Source of the DNA: Pollutiaquabacter sp046052345
GTDB lineage: Bacteria; Bacteroidota; Bacteroidia; AKYH767-A; 2013-40CM-41-45
Length of the DNA: 40,039 nucleotides
Direction of reading: 5' to 3'
Assembly (NCBI GenBank): GCA_046052345.1
Contig: JBJOMN010000021.1
Coordinates: forward strand, 1-40,039
The notes under the pieces were generated by a model that searched no databases, was not told where the DNA came from, and saw only the letters and a list, made by a program, of their open reading frames with translations. A program made the position numbers and the translations under genes. Below, in pieces: positions 8,491-16,503 of this stretch (position 1 is the stretch's first letter; the number at the start of each line of letters is the position of its first letter).

Positions 8491-8522
8491 ACGGGTGGCC
8501 TGACCGGCCGCCCGTTTTTTTT
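8491..8522 (+). terminator. Intrinsic terminator of efp
   Basis: A 10-base stem (ACGGGTGGCC paired with GGCCGCCCGT, one G-U pair) with a 5-base loop is followed directly by a run of eight T. It lies 21 bases after the efp stop. Confidence 0.9.
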
Positions 8523-8541
8523 AACGGTTCACCCAACTGTT

Positions 8542-8572
8542 TTGCCTTCCGACCGGGGAATGACGATATTTG
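8542..8572 (+). promoter_or_regulatory. Promoter of TonB-C gene (TTG-N20-GATATTTG)
   Basis: TTG at 8542-8544, a 20-base spacer and GATATTTG at 8565-8572 (7 of 8 bases of TAnnTTTG) lie between the efp terminator and the next gene. The -7 box overlaps the possible TTG start at 8570, so that start cannot be used from this promoter. The GTG at 8579 is only 6 bases after the box, which predicts a leaderless or nearly leaderless mRNA. Confidence 0.6.
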
Positions 8573-8578
8573 GAATCA

Positions 8579-9004
8579 GTGACGCAGAAAAAACACAAGC
8601 CTAACAGCGTAATCCGACCTCCTGCCTATCCCGGCGGAAGGAAAGGGCTGGACGAATTCATCAAATCCAACCTGCGCTACCCGGAAGAAGCCCTGAAGAA
8701 CGGCATCCACGGCACTGTCAGTGTCGATTACGATGTGGATGTGTTCGGAAATGTCACAAAGGCCCGTATCAAGCACGGAATAGGCTACGGCTGCGACGAA
8801 GAAGCCTTACGTCTCGTGAAGGAGTTGAAATTCTCCAAAAAGAAATATCAGGGAATGCATGTGGTGTTCCATCAGAACATCAATATCCATTTCCGCCTGC
8901 CGGGTCCGCCGCCGCCGCCGCCACAACAGACCATTCGTTATACTGTTACTGTAGAACAGAAGAAAGAGGGCGGCGGAAACTACAATTACACGATACGGAT
9001 CTGA
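8579..9004 (+). CDS. Free-standing TonB C-terminal domain protein
   Basis: About 141 residues. The core (PPAYPGGRKGLDEFI, then NLRYPEEALKNGIHGTVSV, then GCDEEALRLVKELKF) is a TonB_C domain, the fold that contacts the TonB box of outer-membrane receptors. Unlike normal TonB, there is no N-terminal membrane helix, signal peptide or proline-rich periplasmic spanner before the domain. After it comes a run of six prolines (GPPPPPPQQ) and a strand-rich tail (RYTVTVEQKKEGGGNYNYTIRI). It may be a cytoplasmic or unanchored relative with another role. The GTG start at 8579 is preferred over the TTG at 8570 because the promoter -7 box covers the latter. It lies between efp and a T9SS cargo gene. Confidence 0.75.
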   Translation: MTQKKHKPNSVIRPPAYPGGRKGLDEFIKSNLRYPEEALKNGIHGTVSVDYDVDVFGNVTKARIKHGIGYGCDEEALRLVKELKFSKKKYQGMHVVFHQNINIHFRLPGPPPPPPQQTIRYTVTVEQKKEGGGNYNYTIRI

Positions 9005-9070
9005 TCCGTTACCGGGCACCCTCGCTCAAACTTATTATTACTATTTTCATGGCGATCATTTGAGACTGCC

Positions 9071-10858
9071 ATGAGGAAATCCTCTTTTCTCTTCATCCTG
9101 TATTTCGCTTGCCTGCGGACTGTCCTTGCACAGACGTTGCCTTCCTCTCGGACCGTTGACTGGTCGATGGCCGGCTGTCGCGGAACTCTACCTGCCGTCC
9201 TTCCGCAATGGGATGTCACACAATACGGACTGGTGAACGACGCGGTAACCGACAATTCCGCGGCCCTGAACAATCTCATATCCACATCCGGCGGGAACCT
9301 CAGGGTATTGTACTTTCCCGCGGGCAGTTACAGGTTCACCACTACCGTTTACACGAACGACAGCCTGGTGCTTCGGGGAGCGGGGTCCGACTCGACACGG
9401 TTCCTTTTCGATTTTGGCGGCAATAGCGGAGATGGAATCACCTGCAGCGGTTCCGCAAATTCGGCATGGCTGCCGGTAACCTATGGTTACCGCCGGGGAA
9501 GCGACCGGATCGTCGCTACAGGTGCTTCGGCCCTTCAACCCGGCCAATGGCTGGAGATCCGGCAACAAAACGGCTCGTGGGACACCCAGCCGGTCAGCTG
9601 GGCCGATTACTCGGTAGGACAGCTGATGGAGGTTGTCTCTGTACAGGGCGACACATTGTTCTTGTCGGAACCGCTTCGTATAGACTACGACAGCGCCCTG
9701 AACGTGGAAGTATCCACTTTCACGCCTGCACGGCAAGTACACATCGAATGCTTGTCCTTCCAAAGAACCGACAGCGCCTCCTGCTTCTGCCCCGCTCTCA
9801 ATTTCCGGCACGCCGTTGATTGCTCGGTCCGGGGTGTGGAAGGTCTCAAAAGCATCAGCGCCCACCTCCTGCTGGACGCTTCGTCACATATCACCGTTAC
9901 CGGCTCCTATTTCCATGATGCCTACGAATATAACGGGAGCTCGATGCACGGGTACGGAATCGCACTGATCAACCATACCGGAAGCTCATTGATAGAGGAT
10001 AACATCCTGAAACATCTCCGTCACTCGTTCTCCCTGCAGACCGGCGCAAACGGAAACGTCATCGCCTACAATTACAGTCTTGATCCGAACCGCTCCGAAT
10101 TCCCGGCGAATTTCGGCGCCGACATCTCCATGCACGGGCATTTTCCCTACGCCAACCTCTTCGAGGGGAACATCGTCCAGAACATACAACTGGACCAGAC
10201 GTGGGGACCCAGCGGCCCTCTTAACACGTTCTTTCGCAACCGGGCTGAGCTGTACGGCATTCTCATGACTTCAGGAACCGTCAATTCCGATACACAGAAC
10301 TTCGTCGGCAACGAAGTGACCGGCACTGCGGCCTTTCAAGGCAACTACTCACTTGCCGGCAGCGGCCATTTCGAATTCGGAAACAATATCCGAGGCACAA
10401 TCACTCCTGCTGGCACCGGAACTCTGAATGACATATCCTGCTACAGGACCGCTCTGCCTCTCTTCTGGAACATCACACAGCAATGGCCGAGCATCGGCTT
10501 TCCGAACGGTGCCGGCAGTGGAACGATTCCTGCAAGGGAGAGGTACCTGTCCTCCGGCGAAAAAACCCTCTGCGGACCGCAGTCATCCACCGGCACATCG
10601 GCGCTGAACATGTCGAGTGGAATCAGGGTCTATCCGAATCCGGTCCAATCCGGGGAAACCGTACGTATTTCCATCGACCGTTCAAAATCGAACTTCTGGG
10701 AACTTCAGGAGTTGACCGGAAGGCTTATCCGCCATTCTGATTGCAGGGAATCGCAAATGATTGAGATCCCTACGACGGGCATGCCTGCCGGAATCTACCT
10801 GCTCAGGATATTCAATGATGACGGGTACGCAAGCGAACGGATACTGCTGACCGAGTAG
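9071..10858 (+). CDS. Secreted beta-helix protein with T9SS type A tail
   Basis: A 595-residue exported protein. The signal peptide is followed by a domain like Pectate_lyase_3/GH28 N-termini (VTQYGLVNDAVTDNSAALNN, then LYFPAGSYRF, then LVLRGAGSDSTRFLF). A long right-handed parallel beta-helix region follows (HLLLDASSHITVTGSYFHDA, SLIEDNILKHLRHSFSLQ, NVIAYNYSLDPNR). The last 80 residues or so (IRVYPNPVQSGETVRISID through LLRIFNDDGYASERILLTE) form a type A Por-secretion sorting domain, so export through the T9SS to the surface or medium is expected. The fold suggests polysaccharide lyase or hydrolase activity, or only binding. I cannot pick out an assured catalytic triad. The gene ends 12 bases from the convergent hutH stop. 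Confidence 0.88.
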   Translation: MRKSSFLFILYFACLRTVLAQTLPSSRTVDWSMAGCRGTLPAVLPQWDVTQYGLVNDAVTDNSAALNNLISTSGGNLRVLYFPAGSYRFTTTVYTNDSLVLRGAGSDSTRFLFDFGGNSGDGITCSGSANSAWLPVTYGYRRGSDRIVATGASALQPGQWLEIRQQNGSWDTQPVSWADYSVGQLMEVVSVQGDTLFLSEPLRIDYDSALNVEVSTFTPARQVHIECLSFQRTDSASCFCPALNFRHAVDCSVRGVEGLKSISAHLLLDASSHITVTGSYFHDAYEYNGSSMHGYGIALINHTGSSLIEDNILKHLRHSFSLQTGANGNVIAYNYSLDPNRSEFPANFGADISMHGHFPYANLFEGNIVQNIQLDQTWGPSGPLNTFFRNRAELYGILMTSGTVNSDTQNFVGNEVTGTAAFQGNYSLAGSGHFEFGNNIRGTITPAGTGTLNDISCYRTALPLFWNITQQWPSIGFPNGAGSGTIPARERYLSSGEKTLCGPQSSTGTSALNMSSGIRVYPNPVQSGETVRISIDRSKSNFWELQELTGRLIRHSDCRESQMIEIPTTGMPAGIYLLRIFNDDGYASERILLTE

Positions 10859-10870
10859 GCAGCAGCATTA

Positions 10871-12352
10871 TCAAAACAGCCCCAGGTATTGCCTCGTCTT
10901 TTCTATGTCCAGGTACAGTACGCGGTCCGTCTCTACGAATTTCACCTGCTTCCTGTAATTCCCGACGAACTGCTCGAGCAGTGGTGAGCTTTGCATGGGG
11001 CGGCGGAATTCCAATGCCTGAGATGCCGTGAAGAGTTCGATTGCCAGTACCGTCTGCAGGTTGGAAACCACCTGCCAAAGTTTTGTCGCTGCATTGGCGC
11101 CCATGCTGACGTGGTCTTCTTGTCCGTTGGAAGAAACGATGGAATCGACAGATGCGGGCGTACACAGTTGCTTGTTCTGGCTGACGATCGAAGCGGCGGT
11201 GTATTGTGGAATCATGAATCCCGAGTTAAGGCCGGGATCGGCAACCAGGAAGGGAGGCAATCCTCGCTGTCCGGAGATCAACAGATACGTCCTCCGCTCG
11301 GAGATATTAGCCAGTTCCGCAAGAGCGATGGCCAGGAAGTCGGCTACGAGCGCCAACGGCTGCCCATGGAAATTACCCCCGGAAAGGATCTTGTCTTCGT
11401 CCGGAAAGATGGTCGGGTTGTCCGTAACGGAATTTATTTCAGTCATCACGACCTGTGCCACATACCCGATGGTATCGCGTGTAGCACCGTGCACCTGAGG
11501 GATGCAGCGGAAGGAGTAGGGATCCTGCACATGCTCCTTCTTCCGCTTGATGAGGCGGCTTCCTTTCAGCATGTTTCGGAAATTCGCCGCGACATCCGAC
11601 TGCCCCTGGTGCGGACGTATGGCATGCAGGGATTTGTCGAACGGTTCAGGCCGACCGTCGAATCCCTCCAGGGATACGGCTCCGATGATATCCGCCAGTG
11701 ATGACAGGTGGAATGCATGCAACAGGGAATAGGTCATCCACGCCGACATGAACTGGGTTCCGTTGAGCAACGCCAGTCCTTCTTTGGATTGAAGCTCGAT
11801 CGGCTTCCAGTTGAATTTCCGCAAGGCGGCGGAAGCTTGGATTTTCTTTCCTTCCACCCGCACCTCGCCCTCGCCGATAAGCGGCAAGCACAGGTGTGCC
11901 AGCGGCGCCAGATCGCCCGAAGCACCGAGTGAACCTTGCCTGTATACAACGGGAAGGACATCCTGGTTGAAGAAATCCGCCAAACGCTCTACGGTCTGTA
12001 GTTGCACCCCGGAATTCCCATAGGAAAGTCCCTGTATCTTAAGCAGCAGCATCAGCCGGACAACATCGGTAGGTACTTCCTCTCCTGTCCCGCAGGCGTG
12101 GGAAACCATTAGGTTTCGTTGCAGACGACCCAGGTCCTTCTCTGAAATGGAACGGTTGTATAAGGCTCCGAACCCCGTATTGATACCGTAGATGGCTCCT
12201 TCGTGACGGTTGAGTTTGTCGTCCAGGAATTTCCTGCCGGCACGTATACGCTCCCGGGCGTTTTCTCCAAGGACCAGTCTGGGACGCTCACGCAGGATAG
12301 TTTCGACGGTCTCGAAATCGAGCGGCAGCGTATTGAGTTCGAATTTTTTCAT
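10871..12352 (-). CDS. hutH: Histidine ammonia-lyase
   Basis: A 493-residue enzyme that converts L-histidine to urocanate and ammonia, the first step of histidine degradation. The MIO cofactor tripeptide Ala144-Ser145-Gly146 is present in GSLGASGDLAPLAHL. The catalytic tyrosine loop is YGINTGFG (residues 55-62), and SGGNFHGQPLA and SERRTYLLISGQRGLPPFL are also conserved. Length is normal. Other Hut pathway genes (hutU, hutI, hutG) are absent from this window. The gene lies 48 bases downstream of hisS on the same strand and may be cotranscribed with it. A phenylalanine or tyrosine ammonia-lyase or aminomutase of the same fold is less likely but not excluded from sequence alone. Confidence 0.9.
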   Translation of the reverse strand: MKKFELNTLPLDFETVETILRERPRLVLGENARERIRAGRKFLDDKLNRHEGAIYGINTGFGALYNRSISEKDLGRLQRNLMVSHACGTGEEVPTDVVRLMLLLKIQGLSYGNSGVQLQTVERLADFFNQDVLPVVYRQGSLGASGDLAPLAHLCLPLIGEGEVRVEGKKIQASAALRKFNWKPIELQSKEGLALLNGTQFMSAWMTYSLLHAFHLSSLADIIGAVSLEGFDGRPEPFDKSLHAIRPHQGQSDVAANFRNMLKGSRLIKRKKEHVQDPYSFRCIPQVHGATRDTIGYVAQVVMTEINSVTDNPTIFPDEDKILSGGNFHGQPLALVADFLAIALAELANISERRTYLLISGQRGLPPFLVADPGLNSGFMIPQYTAASIVSQNKQLCTPASVDSIVSSNGQEDHVSMGANAATKLWQVVSNLQTVLAIELFTASQALEFRRPMQSSPLLEQFVGNYRKQVKFVETDRVLYLDIEKTRQYLGLF

Positions 12353-12400
12353 GAGAAAGTTATAGGATTGCAGAAGCGGACGATGGAGACAGGAACGGAT

Positions 12401-13750
12401 TCATTTCAACACATGCAACAACTCGTCCATAGTCAGGGTGGACTGTTCGCCGGAGGAAAGGTTTTTCACGGTGACGCTTCCGGACTTCATCTCCTCGGAA
12501 CCGACCAGCGCGGCATAGGGTATCTTCTTGTTATCAGCGTAAGAAAGCTGCTTCTTCATCTTTGCGGCATCCGGATACAATTCGGCAATGATACCATCGT
12601 CACGCAGACGTCTGATCAATCCGAGACAATGCGACGCCTCCTCATCGCCGAAATTCACGAAGAGGATCCGTGTGGATGCCTGACTGAGGTCCGGGAATCC
12701 CTGTATCTCCTCCAGTACGTCACAGATACGGTCTGCACCGAAAGAGATACCGACACCTGAAACGCCTTTGAGGCCGAAGATTCCTGTCAGGTCATCGTAA
12801 CGGCCGCCGCCGCAGACGGATGAAGTGAAAGTGGACCGGGCATCGTCTATCTTGACCTCGATGATGCAACCGGTATAATAATTAAGGCCGCGGGCCAATG
12901 TCACATCCAGCTCAGGCGCTTTTCCGGAAGGATCGGAACGCTCCAGGACGGAAAGCAGGAAACGTAATTCCTCGATGCCTTTTCTGCCAGTGTCCGAAGC
13001 TGCCAGTAGTCCGGAAAGCACCTCCAGCTTTTCATCGTTGGAACCCTTCATGGCAATGATAGGCTGAAGCGAACTGACTGCGGTTTCCGAAAGCCCTTTT
13101 GATCTCAGCTCTTCGTTCACCTTGTCCAAACCGATCTTATCGAGTTTGTCGATGGCTACCGTGATATCGATGATCTTGTCGGCGGCACCTAACACCTCGG
13201 CGATTCCGCTCAGCACCTTTCGGTTATTCAGTTTCACTGTAACGCCGAGTTTCAATTCGGAAAAGACATCACGGATGATGCTAATAAGCTCGGTCTCGTT
13301 AAACAAGGAATCGCTCCCGATCACATCCGCGTCACACTGATAGAACTCCCTGTATCGCCCCTTCTGGGGACGATCGGCCCGCCAGACAGGCTGTATCTGA
13401 TAGCGCTTGAAGGGAAACACCAGCTCGTTCTGGTGCATCACCACGAAACGGGCAAACGGTACCGTAAGGTCATAGCGAAGACCTTTCTCGGTGATATCTG
13501 ACAACTTAGGGTCGGAGACCTGTCGGATGGAATCCAGGACCGGACCGGAGTTAAGGATGCGGAAAAGAAGACGATCGCCTTCCTCTCCGTATTTGCCTTC
13601 AAGCGTGGACAGGTTCTCCATAGCAGGAGTCTCGATCTCCAGGAAGCCGTATCGCCTGTACACACCACGGATGACATCGAAGATGTGGTTACGGCGGAGC
13701 ATCTCATCCGGCGTGAAATCCCGCGTGCCTTTAGGAATGGAAGGTTTCAT
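12401..13750 (-). CDS. hisS: Histidyl-tRNA synthetase
   Basis: A 449-residue class II aminoacyl-tRNA synthetase that charges tRNA-His. Motif 1 is near KGTRDFTPDEMLRRNHIF. Motif 2 is RPQKGRYREFYQCDADVIG. The histidine-binding HisA loop is LARGLNYYTGCIIEV. Motif 3 is VSGVGISFGADRICDVL. The C-terminal anticodon-binding domain begins near TRILFVNFGDEEASH. Length and order are those of the Bacteroidota form. Start at ATG 13750 gives the canonical MKPSIPKGTRDF opening. It lies between the P-type ATPase (upstream) and hutH (downstream), all on the minus strand, with a 112-base upstream gap that may hold its promoter. Confidence 0.97.
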   Translation of the reverse strand: MKPSIPKGTRDFTPDEMLRRNHIFDVIRGVYRRYGFLEIETPAMENLSTLEGKYGEEGDRLLFRILNSGPVLDSIRQVSDPKLSDITEKGLRYDLTVPFARFVVMHQNELVFPFKRYQIQPVWRADRPQKGRYREFYQCDADVIGSDSLFNETELISIIRDVFSELKLGVTVKLNNRKVLSGIAEVLGAADKIIDITVAIDKLDKIGLDKVNEELRSKGLSETAVSSLQPIIAMKGSNDEKLEVLSGLLAASDTGRKGIEELRFLLSVLERSDPSGKAPELDVTLARGLNYYTGCIIEVKIDDARSTFTSSVCGGGRYDDLTGIFGLKGVSGVGISFGADRICDVLEEIQGFPDLSQASTRILFVNFGDEEASHCLGLIRRLRDDGIIAELYPDAAKMKKQLSYADNKKIPYAALVGSEEMKSGSVTVKNLSSGEQSTLTMDELLHVLK

Positions 13751-13862
13751 AATTGAACGTAAAAATAAGCCGATTACGCCCCGGCGGATAACCCTCTGTT
13801 CCTTAAAATTTTCACAAAATCACAGCGAAAAAGCCGTGAACGAAAACGCAAAAACGAGATTA

Positions 13863-16352
13863 TCACCGTTTCTTGGTGAATTCAACCCAAATCACACTCA
13901 GGATGGCAACGCCCAGGCATAAGAGGATTTCACGGTCATCCAAAGAATGCATCCCGAACAGGGACATGGCGGGTGGCCAAACCAGTATCGCCACCAGCAA
14001 AACGACAGTGATTGTGATGATAAGCGGGAGCAGCTTGTTGCGGTACCGGATTGTCGTGAGCACCGATCGTTCGCGGCTGCGCCCTGTAAGCGTAAGCAGG
14101 ATATTAGAAAGCACGAGCGTCGTGAACACGACGCTTCTGACGGTTTCCTCTTCCGCTTGTCTCAGAAGATATGCATAAGCGACAATCATAAGACCGAGGG
14201 AAATAACCAGTCCCTGAAGCAGGCTCATGGAGAGCTCCCGCCAGGTGAAGAAGGCGACGGAGAACTTGCGGGGACGGCGGCTCATCAGCGCAGGTTCCAT
14301 AGGCTCGTTCTCGAAAACGATGCTGCACGTAGGTCCCATCACCAATTCAAGGAAAATGACATGCACCGGCGTGAACAGACTCAGATAAGGCCAACCGAAA
14401 GCGATCGGCAGCAACACCACCGAGAGGATCGGCAGATGTATGGCGATGATATACTGGATGGCTTTCTTGAGATTCGCGTAGATCTTTCGACCCATGGCTA
14501 CTGCATCGACCATCGCGGAAAGGTCGTCCTCCAGGAGTACGAGCGAAGACGCCTGACGTGCCACTTCCGTGCCGTGCTTACCCATCGATACCCCGATGTG
14601 GGCGGCTTTGAGCGCCGGCGCATCGTTGACGCCGTCGCCGGTCATGGCGACCACCTCGCCCTGCGCCTTAAGGGTACGGATCAGGCGAAGCTTGGTCTCC
14701 GGCGTGACGCGTGCGAACACCTCCGTGTCCTTTACAGCCGCGGACAACTCGGTGTCGTTCATGGTACTGATCTGGTCGCCGGTAAGGTATTTGTTAGGTC
14801 TTGGGAAACCGGCGACTGCCGCGATGTGGCAGGCGGTCAGAGGATAATCACCGGTGATCATCTTTACGTCGATGCCCGCCTGGTAAAACCGGGAGAGGAC
14901 CTCGGGAATGTTTTCCTTCACAGGATCACTCAAGCCGACCAATCCCAGGAAGATCATGGGGATGTCATGCTGATCGGATGGCAACGGGTCATCCCCGAAA
15001 ATCGCTCCCTTTGCTACAGCCAAGACCCGGAATCCCTGAAGAGCCATTTCTGATACTGCATCTTCGGCTTTGCGATGGGCGGCCGCATCGAGTTGGCAAC
15101 AGGATAGTATCCCTTCCGGTGCGCCTTTAGATGCGACAATCCGTTTCCCATCAGCATCTGCGTAAACGTGCGTCATCATCGGGAAAGTGCCGGACAACGG
15201 ATACTCGGACAGGAAGTTGAGCCGGCTGCCGTCATAACCGATTGACTCCGCCTTTACAACGATTGCCTGCTCCATCGCATCAAACGCATCCTGTTCGCTG
15301 GCAAGTCGTGCAAAACGTACAAGCTCCCTGCAGTCTGCCGAAACCTCTCCCCGCTCCGAACCATCGACCATACGTTCTTCCTTCGCGACATACAATCCCG
15401 CCACCGACATACGGTTCCGGGTGATGGTTCCTGTTTTGTCAACACAAATTACCGTCGCGGCTCCAAGCGCTTCTACCGTCTGCGGACGGCGGGCCAGGAC
15501 ACGTTTTCCTATCATCCGATAAGCGCCTAAAGCCATGAATACCGAAACCGCAACAGGGATCTCCTCGGGTATGACGGACATGGCCAGTGTAAGTCCGTGA
15601 AAAAGTCCGTGCAGGAGGTCCTTCGTCAGCAGATAATGATAACCCCAGACAAACAGGAAGGTGGTGATTCCGACAAGCGCCATGGACCTGACGAAAACGG
15701 AGACCTGCCGCTGGAGCTGTGTCTTTTCCTGTTCGACTTCCTTCAGCCCGGCACCGATACTGCCGATCCTGCCTGCAGGTCCAACCGCTGTCACTTCGAG
15801 TACAGCTACGCCACGAACGACAGTGGTTCCGGCATAAACCGGATCCCCCACTTCGGATTTTTCCACCGGCAGGGATTCCCCGGTAAGCAGCGATTCGTTC
15901 ACGGAGAGATCGTTCTTGCTCACCAAACGACCGTCGGCCGGTATGCGGTCGCCCTCGGCTATCCGAACCAGATCCCCAACAACGACCTCCTCTGAGCTTA
16001 TCTGGTACTCCTTCCGGTTCCTTATGACGGTGGCCTTGGGTTTGATCAGTTCGGCCAGAGCCCTCAACGCCTTCTCGCTTCGCAACTCCTGGAAAACGGA
16101 GGTGCCGGCGACCACCGTCAGTGCCCCGAGCATCAGGAATCCCTCGCTGTGCTGACCGGTAACAAAATACAGTCCGCATGCGACCAGTAATAAAAGCAAC
16201 ATCGGTTCGAAAAGTATTCCGAAAACGACCCGGAACCGCCTTCTGCCCTGCACAGGCAGGATATTCGGACCATGGATCTCCCTCGACCGCACCACCTCCT
16301 CGGCAGTAAGCCCGTTAAGTAAGGATTGGTCCGTTGAGAGATTGGATGACAT
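13863..16352 (-). CDS. P-type cation-transporting ATPase
   Basis: An 829-residue P2-type ATPase, an ion pump in the inner membrane. It has the N-terminal actuator domain with TGES (residues 157-160), the phosphorylation site Asp305 in CVDKTGTITRNRM, the nucleotide-binding KGAPEGI and the hinge MTGDGVNDAPALK. About ten membrane helices are visible, including the last four after PVHVIFLELVMGPTCSIVFENEP. The ion-site motif in helix 4 is PEEIP (residues 262-266) in place of PEGLP of typical calcium pumps. This is a variant I associate with the PEEFP-type bacterial pumps annotated as PMCA-like. Transported ion (Ca2+, Mn2+, Na+ or other) is therefore uncertain. It is followed by hisS with a 112-base gap. 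Confidence 0.9.
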   Translation of the reverse strand: MSSNLSTDQSLLNGLTAEEVVRSREIHGPNILPVQGRRRFRVVFGILFEPMLLLLLVACGLYFVTGQHSEGFLMLGALTVVAGTSVFQELRSEKALRALAELIKPKATVIRNRKEYQISSEEVVVGDLVRIAEGDRIPADGRLVSKNDLSVNESLLTGESLPVEKSEVGDPVYAGTTVVRGVAVLEVTAVGPAGRIGSIGAGLKEVEQEKTQLQRQVSVFVRSMALVGITTFLFVWGYHYLLTKDLLHGLFHGLTLAMSVIPEEIPVAVSVFMALGAYRMIGKRVLARRPQTVEALGAATVICVDKTGTITRNRMSVAGLYVAKEERMVDGSERGEVSADCRELVRFARLASEQDAFDAMEQAIVVKAESIGYDGSRLNFLSEYPLSGTFPMMTHVYADADGKRIVASKGAPEGILSCCQLDAAAHRKAEDAVSEMALQGFRVLAVAKGAIFGDDPLPSDQHDIPMIFLGLVGLSDPVKENIPEVLSRFYQAGIDVKMITGDYPLTACHIAAVAGFPRPNKYLTGDQISTMNDTELSAAVKDTEVFARVTPETKLRLIRTLKAQGEVVAMTGDGVNDAPALKAAHIGVSMGKHGTEVARQASSLVLLEDDLSAMVDAVAMGRKIYANLKKAIQYIIAIHLPILSVVLLPIAFGWPYLSLFTPVHVIFLELVMGPTCSIVFENEPMEPALMSRRPRKFSVAFFTWRELSMSLLQGLVISLGLMIVAYAYLLRQAEEETVRSVVFTTLVLSNILLTLTGRSRERSVLTTIRYRNKLLPLIITITVVLLVAILVWPPAMSLFGMHSLDDREILLCLGVAILSVIWVEFTKKR

Positions 16353-16503
16353 GTCAGCGAAGCATCACGAAAGACTGACGTGAACGATGTTCATAGGCTC
16401 TCAATGTACAGCACCGATCGGTCTTATCCAAAGACGAGGATCATTGTCGGACATAAAGCGTGATTGAAGAAAGTACAAAAGAACGGGAGATGGCGCCGTA
16501 TCC

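Noticed and set aside
9027..9034. Minus-strand TAAGTTTG, an exact -7 consensus match
   Set aside because: There is no -33 TTG and no minus-strand gene downstream; it would only produce antisense RNA to the TonB-C gene. Likely chance.
13947..15053. Long plus-strand open frame (368 codons) antisense to the P-type ATPase
   Set aside because: Its translation is low-complexity His/Arg/Asp-rich with no recognisable fold, while the opposite strand encodes a complete ATPase with all motifs.
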